From: an uncultured Treponema sp.
GTDB taxonomy: Bacteria; Spirochaetota; Spirochaetia; Treponematales; Treponemataceae
Reading direction: 5' to 3'
Assembly (NCBI GenBank): GCA_937885175.1
Contig: CAKZZO010000120.1
Span: 1-21,685 of the forward strand
Length of the DNA stretch: 21,685 nucleotides
Shown here: piece after piece, positions 1-6,282 of the stretch
Layout: the number at the start of each line of letters is the position of its first letter
Position numbering within the stretch: position 1 is the stretch's first letter
Notes under the pieces: model-generated
Database searches by the model: none
Seen by the model: only the letters and a program-made list of their open reading frames with translations
What the model was told of the DNA's origin: nothing
Made by a program: the position numbers and the translations under genes

Positions 1-8
1 TATAACAG

Positions 9-27
9 AAGGTTGGAAACCTTTTTT
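9..27 (+). terminator. Possible intrinsic terminator of a gene to the left
   Basis: A perfect 6-bp stem (AAGGTT / AACCTT) with a 3-nt loop is followed directly by a run of T on the plus strand. It would end a plus-strand transcript entering from outside the window. The stem is short, and in the minus direction there is no U-run, so it does not serve the minus-strand gene at 44-325. Confidence 0.45.
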
Positions 28-43
28 AGTGGGGAATTATATT

Positions 44-325
44 TTACTGCTTGCCGTCTCCGTTCCAATACCAGTTTGACATTGACTTGCTGCCAAAGTT
101 ACAGTCCACAAAGGCTTCGATTCCCAATCCTTCCACAGGGAAAATATTTGTTACGCCAAAGACTGGCTCAATGCTGAAATGATTGACACTTTCACTTTCA
201 ACATTCCAGTTTGCATAGCCAAGAGAGCCGCGCACATACATGCCGACTCCGTTAGACTTCTTTGCCGCAAAGGCCGTTCCTACAGAAACAGCCGCCATCA
301 TCAGAAACAATGCAATTTTTTTCAT
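44..325 (-). CDS. Short, probably truncated outer-membrane-type protein
   Basis: This 93-residue product starts with a clear Sec signal peptide: MKK, a hydrophobic stretch, then cleavage after AFA near residue 20. The mature part begins GMYVRGSLGYANW, typical of the first strand of small outer-membrane beta-barrels. The start at 325 is chosen over the longer frame because a purine-rich AGGAG site lies just upstream and the signal peptide begins there. The mature part of about 70 residues is too short for a full 8-strand barrel, and a second in-frame stop follows closely, so this may be the 5' remnant of a longer gene. It could also be a genuine small surface protein. The family assignment is inferred from the N-terminus only. 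Confidence 0.6.
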   Translation of the reverse strand: MKKIALFLMMAAVSVGTAFAAKKSNGVGMYVRGSLGYANWNVESESVNHFSIEPVFGVTNIFPVEGLGIEAFVDCNFGSKSMSNWYWNGDGKQ

Positions 326-359
326 TTTCCTGCTCCTATTTTTTTGAAAATATGCATAA

Positions 360-388
360 AGTATACCACTCCCCTGCATGAGTGTCCA
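360..388 (-). promoter_or_regulatory. Sigma70-type promoter of the outer-membrane-type gene
   Basis: The -35 TGGACA (383-388) and -10 TATACT (360-365) are separated by 17 nt on the minus strand. The predicted 5' UTR is about 28 nt and contains the AGGAG ribosome site, so this gene has an ordinary leader, unlike several neighbours. Confidence 0.65.
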
Positions 389-404
389 TTGCGTGAGCGA
401 TGGG

Positions 405-482
405 AGGGGTGCACCTAAGGGGCAGTGCAAAGCACCGCGCGTAAGCAAGCCCCGGACGTAGCGACCGCCACTTGTGGCGGGC
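405..482. repeat. Intergenic repeat-like segment with palindrome
   Basis: The space between tyrA and the outer-membrane-type gene is GC-rich. It holds the palindrome CCGCCACTTGTGGCGG (465-480, 7-bp arms) and the 12-mer AAGCAAGCCCCG (443-454). The same 12-mer, followed by a similar context, recurs near the right edge of the window at 21656-21667. No U-run follows the palindrome on either strand, so it is not a standard terminator although it lies just after the tyrA stop. A dispersed REP-like element is the likeliest reading. Confidence 0.4.
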
Positions 483-502
483 ACGCCCAAAGCAGCAAGA
501 CA

Positions 503-1396
503 CTATTTTTTTACCGTCCGGATTGCCCCCATTTTAAGCCGCTGTTCCCGCGTGTCGGTCAGCATGTCGCGAAGGCTTTGGGCATCTTCCTCGGAAATGT
601 ACTTTTTAAACCTTTCCATCTGCTTTTGGAAATTTTCGATGTGGGTAACCAGTTTTTCCTTGTTGGAGATAAAAAGTTCTGTCCACAGGGGGGCGTTAAT
701 CATGGCAATGCGGGTCAAATCTTCAAAAGAACCGCCTCCAAAAGCCGTAATCTCCGGGTCTTCGGCACTTTCCACCAATGCGCTTGCAATCACGTGGCAA
801 AGCTGGGAGGTAAAGCCGATTTTCCAGTCGTGGGTGTCACAGGAAGTTTCGGTAATGCGGCTAAAGCCCATTTCTGCAACAAGGGCACGCATAAAATCAA
901 GGTTTTCAGCCTTGTTGAAATCAGACGGACAGAGAATATAGTTGTGGTTCACAAAGAATTTTGCATCGCTGTTGGCATAGCCTTCTTTTTCGCCACCCGC
1001 CATGGGGTGACCGATGATAAAGTCAACGTCGGGACGAAGGATGTCTGGCATGGATTTTTCAAAGATACCCTTTACGCCAGAAATATCCGTAACGATTGCG
1101 CCAGATTTAAAGTGCTCCCGATGCTCCTTCATAAAGTCCAGGGTGGCGTGGGGATAGAGACAGACAAAAACCACGTCGCAGAGGGGAAGCATGTCTGCCA
1201 CTTTGTCAGAAGTATAGACAACATCTGCCACACCTTCTGCCATCACCTGACTCAGGCAAGCCGTACTGCGGTTACAGGCAAGGACTTTTCCACTCGCTCC
1301 CGCCTGGCTCAATACATTCTGCCGAATCGATTTGGCGAAAGAGCCGCCCATGATTCCCAATCCTACTATTCCGTATGTTGCGTGTTTCAGTTCCAT
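503..1396 (-). CDS. tyrA: Prephenate dehydrogenase (TyrA)
   Basis: TyrA converts prephenate to 4-hydroxyphenylpyruvate with NAD(P)+, the committed step to tyrosine. The 297-residue protein has the N-terminal Rossmann motif GLGIMGG (residues 12-18), the GHPMAGGEKEGY substrate loop (129-140), the HD pair at 189-190, and the helical dimerisation part with SFEDLTRIA...PLWTE (223-240). Its length matches monofunctional TyrA, with no fused chorismate mutase or ACT domain. It lies downstream of aroF on the same strand but is separated by an ATPase gene. There is no Shine-Dalgarno site. Instead an extended -10 (TGC-TATACT) ends 6 nt before the ATG, suggesting a leaderless message from its own promoter. 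Confidence 0.93.
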   Translation of the reverse strand: MELKHATYGIVGLGIMGGSFAKSIRQNVLSQAGASGKVLACNRSTACLSQVMAEGVADVVYTSDKVADMLPLCDVVFVCLYPHATLDFMKEHREHFKSGAIVTDISGVKGIFEKSMPDILRPDVDFIIGHPMAGGEKEGYANSDAKFFVNHNYILCPSDFNKAENLDFMRALVAEMGFSRITETSCDTHDWKIGFTSQLCHVIASALVESAEDPEITAFGGGSFEDLTRIAMINAPLWTELFISNKEKLVTHIENFQKQMERFKKYISEEDAQSLRDMLTDTREQRLKMGAIRTVKK

Positions 1397-1402
1397 GGGA
1401 AA

Positions 1403-1411
1403 AGTATAGCA
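1403..1411 (-). promoter_or_regulatory. Extended -10 promoter directly before tyrA
   Basis: On the minus strand TATACT (1403-1408) is preceded by TGC, giving the TGn extended -10 form. Only TTTCCC (6 nt) separates it from the ATG at 1396, so transcription would start at or next to the start codon. The -35 at 17-nt spacing (TTCCAC) is poor, consistent with reliance on the extended -10. Confidence 0.6.
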
Positions 1412-1494
1412 GATATTTTATGGGGGTGGAAGTCCATGCAAATTCCTATGCGTCAGCAAGCCACGAAAAACTCGACCCCTCGTCCTGAAAATTC

Positions 1495-2955
1495 TTACTC
1501 CACCCACACAAACAAATCGTCCATCGTCACTTGGCTCTGCACCAGACCGCTGTACATGTTTTGCTGCAGTCCGAATGTAGTGACGAACGCGAGTTGCAGG
1601 GATTTTTTTGTTTTGGTGACTCGCTGAAAGGTGTCGATTTTGTTACGCAGTTCGTGGTCATAGTCTTTGTCGATTGCATATTCATTCAGGGAGAATTTCA
1701 TCTCACAAATGGTAATAACTTGGTCACGTCGGTCGATAATCATGTCGATTTGTGCGCCTGAATGCTCCTCATTTGCCTGCGTGAACCATGCCGATTCTTC
1801 ACTGAGTACGCCTGAAATGCCGAGTGCGCGTTTTATCTGCTTGGAGTGGTCTTTGCAAAGTTGCTCAAAGGTCAAGCCCGCCCAAGCACGGCGAGAGGGA
1901 TTTTCTATCATGTTGCTCCAAAAATGCTCGTCTTTTCCGTAATTTTCCTTGACAAAACGGAGGTAGAAGAGCGTGTAGAAGTCTGCCAGCTGATAGAAAA
2001 GCCCGTGTTTTTTCTTGCCGAAAAACTGGTAGGCGCGGACAAAGCCCGAATCAGTCAGATTGCGCAGGATTTTGGTGAGTTGGTTCGTGTCGGGGAGTTT
2101 TGTACTTGCGGCGATTTCGCTTCGTGTCATGCCCATGCGCTTTGTGTTCAGCGTTTCCACCACTTTGATATAATGCCCGCTCTGGGAAAAAAGCGTTTTG
2201 TAGAGGTGGTCGAATTCATCCCAGAGTTCAGCGCGTTTTCTAAAAAACAGGTTGTCAATGTTAGCGTTGAAGGAAAGCCGTTTTTGTAAAAGACTCAGAT
2301 AATACGGAATGCCACCCAAAATCATGTAACATTCGGCGATATGATAGCGAGACCAAGTAAATCCCTGTGTACGAAGGTATTCCTCGGTTTCCGCAAGCGT
2401 AAAGGGCTCCAGATACATGCGGCAAGTCTGACGATTGAAAAGCCCACCTTTGTTTTCGGCGATATTATCAATCATCCATGCGGTTGCCGAGCCACAAACG
2501 ATGCATATCAAATTATTTTGCGCACTTCCCCAGTCGTTCCAAAACCATTCAAACGCAGGAAGAAAGCCCGATTTCTGCGTGTCAAGCCAGGGCATTTCGT
2601 CAAAGAAAACTACATGCTTTTCATCTTTTGGCAGGGAGCTCAAATGCTCTCTAAGCAAGAAAAACGCCTTGTCCCAGTCCTTTGGAATTTCATGTTCTTT
2701 TCCAGACTGACGGTTCAATTCTTCGGTGAATTTTAAAAGTTGCAGTTCAATTGGCTGTTCATACCTGCCAGTCAATTTAAAGTCAAATCGACCTGCAAAA
2801 AACTGATTGATGAGAAATGTTTTTCCTATGCGTCGCCGACCGTACACGATAACGAGCTGCGAAGTCTTTGCAGAAAGGATTTCTTTGAATCTCCGCAACT
2901 CTCTGTGCCGACCGACGATGAGTCCTTCAAGATTCGGTATGTCGCTTAATTTCAT
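1495..2955 (-). CDS. AAA-type ATP-binding protein, DUF234/nuclease-like C-terminus
   Basis: This 486-residue protein resembles the archaeal-type ATPase plus DUF234 family common in spirochaetes, Bacteroidetes and archaea. Walker A is GRRRIGKT (residues 39-46), Walker B is VVFFDE (115-120), and a sensor-like CGSATAWM follows near 154-161. A winged-helix-like segment (TRSEIAASTKL) lies in the middle. Near residue 400 QIDMIIDRRD...CEMKFS resembles the D...ExK core of PD-(D/E)XK nucleases. The true role of this family is not established; a link to mobile or selfish elements is often suspected. The start at 2955 is preferred over 3030 because the upstream 75 nt contain the promoter and one arm of an inverted repeat. 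It sits between aroF and tyrA and is probably an insertion into that pair. Confidence 0.85.
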   Translation of the reverse strand: MKLSDIPNLEGLIVGRHRELRRFKEILSAKTSQLVIVYGRRRIGKTFLINQFFAGRFDFKLTGRYEQPIELQLLKFTEELNRQSGKEHEIPKDWDKAFFLLREHLSSLPKDEKHVVFFDEMPWLDTQKSGFLPAFEWFWNDWGSAQNNLICIVCGSATAWMIDNIAENKGGLFNRQTCRMYLEPFTLAETEEYLRTQGFTWSRYHIAECYMILGGIPYYLSLLQKRLSFNANIDNLFFRKRAELWDEFDHLYKTLFSQSGHYIKVVETLNTKRMGMTRSEIAASTKLPDTNQLTKILRNLTDSGFVRAYQFFGKKKHGLFYQLADFYTLFYLRFVKENYGKDEHFWSNMIENPSRRAWAGLTFEQLCKDHSKQIKRALGISGVLSEESAWFTQANEEHSGAQIDMIIDRRDQVITICEMKFSLNEYAIDKDYDHELRNKIDTFQRVTKTKKSLQLAFVTTFGLQQNMYSGLVQSQVTMDDLFVWVE

Positions 2956-2961
2956 GGAGAA

Positions 2962-2990
2962 AATATAACACTTTCCAACAGAAAATACAA
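2962..2990 (-). promoter_or_regulatory. Promoter of the AAA ATPase gene, leaderless type
   Basis: The -35 TTGTAT (2985-2990) and -10 TATATT (2962-2967, preceded by TGT) are spaced by 17 nt. Only 6 nt (TTCTCC) lie between the -10 and the ATG at 2955, and no Shine-Dalgarno sequence is present. The -35 box overlaps the inner arm of the 23-bp inverted repeat at 2987-3043, so hairpin formation or a bound protein there could affect transcription. Confidence 0.65.
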
Positions 2991-3043
2991 CATTATTTAT
3001 TGAAAAGTCGATAAAAAAGAGACTTTTCAATAAATAATGTTGT
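2987..3043. repeat. 23-bp perfect inverted repeat between aroF and the ATPase gene
   Basis: Arms 2987-3009 and 3021-3043 are perfect reverse complements (23 bp), separated by 11 nt (3010-3020). The arms are AT-rich and start ACAACATTATTTATTG on the left. The element begins 24 nt past the aroF stop and ends inside the -35 box of the ATPase gene. In the minus-strand transcript it would make a long hairpin followed by a modest U-rich stretch, so it could end aroF transcription. It could also be an operator, or a trace of a mobile element. Confidence 0.85.
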
Positions 3044-3066
3044 TAAAATTGTTGAAAATTATTATT

Positions 3067-4101
3067 TTACACCCTTCTTCCCTCTACAGCCGCATATTGT
3101 ACCAGTACTTTCATTAAATCATCAAATTGCGCTGGTGTCAAAGACTGTTCGCCATCGCAGAGGGCTTTTTCGGGATTGTTGTGTACTTCGATAATCAGAC
3201 CGTCTGCACCAACGGCGACCGCCGCCTTTGCCAAAGTAGGAACCATCCAGCGGATTCCACAGGCGTGGCTGGGGTCAATGATGACTGGGAGGTGGGTCTC
3301 CTTTTTAAGGTAGGGTACGATGGAGATGTCAAGGCAGTTGCGGGTGTAGTTGTCAAAAGTGCGGATACCCCGCTCGCACAAGATAACCTGCTCGTTTCCG
3401 CTTGCCATGATGTATTCGGCACTCATCAAAAATTCTTTAACGGTTGCGGAAAGCCCCCGCTTTAGGAGAATGGGCTTTTTGACTTTACCAACCTCTTTAA
3501 GCAGGTCAAAGTTCTGCATGTTTCGGGCTCCAATCTGAATGATGTCCACGTCTTCAAAAAGCGGAATCTGAGTGATTGCCATAAGTTCAGTAACGATGGG
3601 CAGCCCCGTTTCCTTGCGGGCGATTTTCAGGAGTTCCAGCCCCTCCGCTCCCAAGCCCTGGAAAGCGTAGGGACTGGTACGGGGTTTGAATGCGCCGCCC
3701 CGCAAAAAACGTGCTCCGCTTGCTTTGACGGCTTTTGCCACTTCCACAATCTGCCCTTCGGTTTCAACGGAACAGGGACCCGCCATGATGGCGCAGGTTT
3801 TTCCGTCACCTATGTCAGCACCCAATGCAGTGTCGCTTTTTGACGGCACGGAAATCACGGTATCCGCAGGATGGAAGGAGCGGCTTGCCTGCTTGTAGGG
3901 GGCCTTTACCCGCTGGGCACTTTCCACGATTTCATTTGCCAGCAGTTCCTCCGGGGTGATGCGGCTGGTGTCGCCAATCAAGCCCAAAATCGTTACATCC
4001 GCACCCTTTGATTCGTGCAAATCCAGTCCGCGAGCCTTTAATCCCGCTTTGAGTTCATTCACCTTTGCTTCAGGTGCGCCGTTTTTCAATACAACAATCA
4101 T
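3067..4101 (-). CDS. aroF: 3-deoxy-7-phosphoheptulonate (DAHP) synthase, type I-beta with N-terminal ferredoxin-like domain
   Basis: It catalyses the first shikimate-pathway step, condensing phosphoenolpyruvate and erythrose 4-phosphate. The 344-residue product begins MIVVLK, like the Thermotoga maritima enzyme, and has the N-terminal regulatory ferredoxin-like domain (about residues 1-75) found in Tyr/Phe-inhibited forms. Catalytic motifs are GPCSVE (about 108-113), RGGAFKPRTSPYAFQGLG (about 134-151), IGARNMQNF, LLKRG and IDPSHACG. GGAGG at 4116-4112 lies 10 nt before ATG 4101 but only 1 nt before the in-frame GTG at 4110, so 4101 is preferred. A transcription attenuator with a Tyr/Phe-rich leader peptide lies upstream. 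Confidence 0.95.
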   Translation of the reverse strand: MIVVLKNGAPEAKVNELKAGLKARGLDLHESKGADVTILGLIGDTSRITPEELLANEIVESAQRVKAPYKQASRSFHPADTVISVPSKSDTALGADIGDGKTCAIMAGPCSVETEGQIVEVAKAVKASGARFLRGGAFKPRTSPYAFQGLGAEGLELLKIARKETGLPIVTELMAITQIPLFEDVDIIQIGARNMQNFDLLKEVGKVKKPILLKRGLSATVKEFLMSAEYIMASGNEQVILCERGIRTFDNYTRNCLDISIVPYLKKETHLPVIIDPSHACGIRWMVPTLAKAAVAVGADGLIIEVHNNPEKALCDGEQSLTPAQFDDLMKVLVQYAAVEGRRV

Positions 4102-4152
4102 TTTTATCACGCCTCCGTTTTTTTGATTGCCATTCGCTTTTTATACATGCAT

Positions 4153-4181
4153 AAAAAAAGGACTTCCTCTTCGGAAGTCCT
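4153..4181 (-). terminator. Attenuator terminator of the aroF leader
   Basis: On the minus strand AGGACTTCC and GGAAGTCCT form a perfect 9-bp stem (4173-4181 with 4159-4167) with a 5-nt loop, followed by seven U (4159-4153). It lies between the leader peptide stop (4214) and the aroF ribosome site (4116), so it would abort transcription before aroF. Its 5' arm and loop (CTTCCGAA, 4177-4170) are also complementary to TTCGGAAG at 4238-4231 inside the leader peptide, giving the competing antiterminator. Confidence 0.88.
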
Positions 4182-4238
4182 GATTATTGCCTTTGTATTG
4201 CAACCACACGCCGTCAACGACAGCAAAGACCTTCCGAA
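4170..4238 (-). promoter_or_regulatory. Antiterminator pairing of the aroF attenuator
   Basis: TTCGGAAG (4238-4231, leader codons 30-32) is perfectly complementary to CTTCCGAA (4177-4170), which includes most of the terminator 5' arm. With one bulged G, two further pairs extend the helix. A ribosome stalled on the Tyr codons (4276-4256) would leave this arm free, so antiterminator forms. A ribosome that reaches the stop codon (4216-4214) would cover or disturb it, so terminator forms. The pairing is read from sequence; the dynamics are inferred from classical amino acid attenuators. Confidence 0.7.
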
Positions 4239-4327
4239 CGCAGATGAGAAATTCCATAATAGGCATAATAAAAGTAAGCCAACAATGAGAAAATCTTTTC
4301 TGTCGCAGCAAAAGACTTGCGGTTCAT
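4214..4327 (-). CDS. aroF leader peptide, Tyr/Phe-rich (attenuator)
   Basis: This 37-codon reading frame ends in TGA. Residues 18-24 read YFYYAYY: five Tyr codons and one Phe codon in seven, with additional Phe at 6 and 13. Such a run is the hallmark of leader peptides that sense charged tRNA for the end products of the pathway they control, and the downstream gene is DAHP synthase. The ATG lies 6 nt after a -10 hexamer with no Shine-Dalgarno site, so it is probably translated from the very 5' end of the message. The run is placed about 18 nt before the antiterminator arm, the distance expected for ribosome stalling to expose it. The frame is too small for usual gene callers. Confidence 0.82.
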   Translation of the reverse strand: MNRKSFAATEKIFSLLAYFYYAYYGISHLRSEGLCCR

Positions 4328-4333
4328 ACAGTC

Positions 4334-4363
4334 ATTTTATGCGAAAACTTTGCGCTTTGTCAA
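4334..4363 (-). promoter_or_regulatory. Promoter of the aroF leader
   Basis: The -35 is a perfect TTGACA (4363-4358) and the -10 is TAAAAT (4339-4334), with an 18-nt spacer. Six nt (GACTGT) separate the -10 from the leader peptide ATG at 4327. The strong -35 fits a promoter whose output is trimmed by attenuation. It is divergent from the transposase-like gene promoter at 4398-4426. Confidence 0.8.
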
Positions 4364-4397
4364 GTTTGTTGCCCGTAGTGTGCATGGGAGAGCAATA

Positions 4398-4426
4398 TAG
4401 ACACAACATTTTTCAAAAGATATGCT
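4398..4426 (+). promoter_or_regulatory. Promoter of the transposase-family gene, leaderless type
   Basis: TAGACA (4398-4403) and TATGCT (4421-4426) are separated by 17 nt and followed by 6 nt before the ATG at 4433. No Shine-Dalgarno sequence is present. The -10 is weaker (4 of 6 matches) than those of the neighbouring genes. Confidence 0.45.
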
Positions 4427-4432
4427 CAATGT

Positions 4433-5272
4433 ATGAGCACGAACAGTATCAACACTATTGACCCAAAAATGCTAGCACGAATTCAGGCTTTGCGTCTTAT
4501 GGATGACGATTTTATGACCGTTGTTTTTAGTGGCGACAATAAGGCAACGGAGTTTTTGCTGAAAATTCTACTTGACCAGAATGATTTATGAGTCACATCC
4601 TCAATGACTCAGACAGAAAAGCGGAATTTATTCGGGCGTTCCGTTCGACTTGATATTGTCGCTATCGACAGTGCAGGGCAAATCTATAATATCGAAATAC
4701 AACGTGCGGATAAAGGGGCTGTAGCTAAACGAGTTCGCTATAACATGGCTATGCTCGACAGTCATACGCTAAAAAAGAATGAAGATTTTGAGAATCTGCC
4801 GAATACCTATATTATTTTTATAACCGAACATGATTATTTGGGCTTAGGCAAGCCTGTGTATAAAGTGGAAAAATACTTTGATGCGGTAGACAGCCATGGA
4901 GAGCATTTGCCTTTTGACGATGGTTGCACTATAATGTATGTGAATGGCTCGTACCGTGGAAATGATTCAATCGGCAAATTAATGCATGATTTTTGTGCAA
5001 CAAACGCCGATGAAATGTATTATGGCGAACTTGCTGAAAAGGTTCGTTTTCACAAGCAAGAAACTAAGGGGGCTGAAACCATGTGCAGAATTTTTGAAGA
5101 ATATGGAAATGAAAGAGCCGCAGAAGGTAAAACACAAAGAAGCATTGAAGTCGCCGAAAATCTGTTGCGCGATGGAACGCTTCCTATAGAAAAAATTGCG
5201 ACGCTCGCAGATGTACCGCTTGAACAGGTAAAGAGCATCGCAGAGAAAATTGCCGGAAACGCAAATCGCTAA
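4433..5272 (+). pseudogene. PD-(D/E)XK nuclease family transposase (Rpn-like), interrupted by in-frame TGA
   Basis: Reading from ATG 4433 gives 52 codons ending at TGA 4589-4591. The same frame then continues to 5272, so only this codon interrupts a 279-residue protein. The first part (RLMDDDFMTVVFSGDNKATEFLL) is the usual start of this family. The later part has the nuclease core GRSVRLDIVAIDSAG...YNIEIQ, where D, E and Q match the D...ExQ active site, and the common C-terminus ending in a small helix-turn-helix-like LADVPLEQVKSIA. A single TCA-to-TGA change would explain the stop, so this is a recent nonsense mutation, a sequencing error, or readthrough. An ATG at 4604 allows an N-terminally shortened product that keeps the core. 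Its stop overlaps the stop of the convergent glycosyltransferase. Confidence 0.8.
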
Positions 5273-6273
5273 ATCCTGGTTTCCGTCTCTTCTACAAAGT
5301 CTTCTCCCCAGTAGTCGCAGAGCATGAAGCGGGCGGCGGCTTGTAATTCGGGGATGACGGACTGGGCAAGTTGGGATAGGTTGTTCTGCAAATACCAACG
5401 GCAGCGGATTCTGATTCTGTCAGTCTCTTCTTCTGTGAGCGTGCCGGCCGGCAGATGCGAAAGCTCGTCAAAGATGACGGTAAAGACGTTCGCCGCCGAG
5501 CAGATTTGTTCCCAGCGTTCAAGCGAACTGATTTTTGCAGGGGAAGAAATGCCTGTGGAAATGTCGTAGCGGTAGACGGCTTTGGGAATGCTCACATAGG
5601 ACTGCGCTTCAAGTGCGGCAAAAAAGTAAATGAGAAAATCGTCCGCCATGACGCATTTTGTAAATGGAATATGGGAAAATGCTTTAAGATATAAGTCACG
5701 GCGAATCAGTTTTGCGCACAGGTAGCCCGAATGTTCCTGCCTCAAAAAACTTCCGATTATTTCTTTTTGTCGGAGCGGTTTTTCTGACCGGGCGTTTATG
5801 CCGCATCGCATTTCTTCCGTGCCAAGAGGAATTTCCATCTGTGCATGTACTATGTCCGCCTCACTTTCTTTTGCCGCCTCGTACAGAGCAGAAAGTGCGC
5901 CGGGCAAAAGTTCATCGTCACTGTCCAGCATGGCAATGTAGGGGGCGCAGGCGGCTTCTACCAGGGTGCGCCTCGTTTCTATGGTCTGCATGTTTGTGCG
6001 GTTTTCTATGTAGGTAAAGGTCACGGGTGGATGCTGCATTTCTTTTCGGCTGTGTGCGGCGGATTTTTCTGCCATTCTTACGATTTTTTTGCAGGAAAGA
6101 GTTTTTTCGTCTTTGCCGTCACTTGCATCGTTTACGATGACAATCTCAAAATCAGGAAAATCCTGTGAGATTACGGATTCAAGGCAGCGAGCAAGGTATT
6201 TTTCCGTCCGAAAGACAGGGATGCAGACGGAGATAAGAGGCTGTTTTTTGCAAGAAGAACAAAGAATTGACAA
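5269..6273 (-). CDS. Family 2 glycosyltransferase
   Basis: The GT-A fold start LISVCIPVFRTEKYLARCLESVISQ is followed by FEIVIVNDASDG and the DxD-type metal/nucleotide motif MLDSDDELL, with VMADDFLIYFF as the acceptor-side acidic motif. This fits transfer of a sugar from a nucleotide donor to a surface glycan or protein at the inner face of the membrane; the substrate cannot be told. The product is 334 residues. TTG at 6273 is the likely start because AGGGG (6284-6280) lies 6 nt upstream, overlapping the stop of the lipoprotein gene. The TTG at 6279 is too close to it. The arrangement suggests translational coupling. The gene ends the operon with no visible terminator and its TAG overlaps the convergent gene's TAA. 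Confidence 0.85.
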   Translation of the reverse strand: MSILCSSCKKQPLISVCIPVFRTEKYLARCLESVISQDFPDFEIVIVNDASDGKDEKTLSCKKIVRMAEKSAAHSRKEMQHPPVTFTYIENRTNMQTIETRRTLVEAACAPYIAMLDSDDELLPGALSALYEAAKESEADIVHAQMEIPLGTEEMRCGINARSEKPLRQKEIIGSFLRQEHSGYLCAKLIRRDLYLKAFSHIPFTKCVMADDFLIYFFAALEAQSYVSIPKAVYRYDISTGISSPAKISSLERWEQICSAANVFTVIFDELSHLPAGTLTEEETDRIRIRCRWYLQNNLSQLAQSVIPELQAAARFMLCDYWGEDFVEETETRI

Positions 6274-6282
6274 GGTCAACCC

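Noticed and set aside
465..480. CCGCCAC palindrome as the tyrA terminator
   Set aside because: No U-run follows on the minus strand; kept as a repeat-like palindrome.
425..1627. 400-codon open frame on the plus strand opposite tyrA
   Set aside because: It is fully antisense to a convincing tyrA and part of the ATPase gene, has no ribosome site, and its Cys/His/Phe-rich composition is typical of a shadow frame.
4142..4267. Alternative short minus-strand frame starting MPIMEFLICV and running through the terminator
   Set aside because: It contains only scattered aromatic codons, runs across the attenuator hairpin, and lacks the promoter-proximal start that the Tyr-rich frame has.
4141..4330. 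T-box or other tRNA-binding leader upstream of aroF
   Set aside because: No T-box bulge sequence was seen, and the Tyr-rich leader peptide explains the terminator without it.
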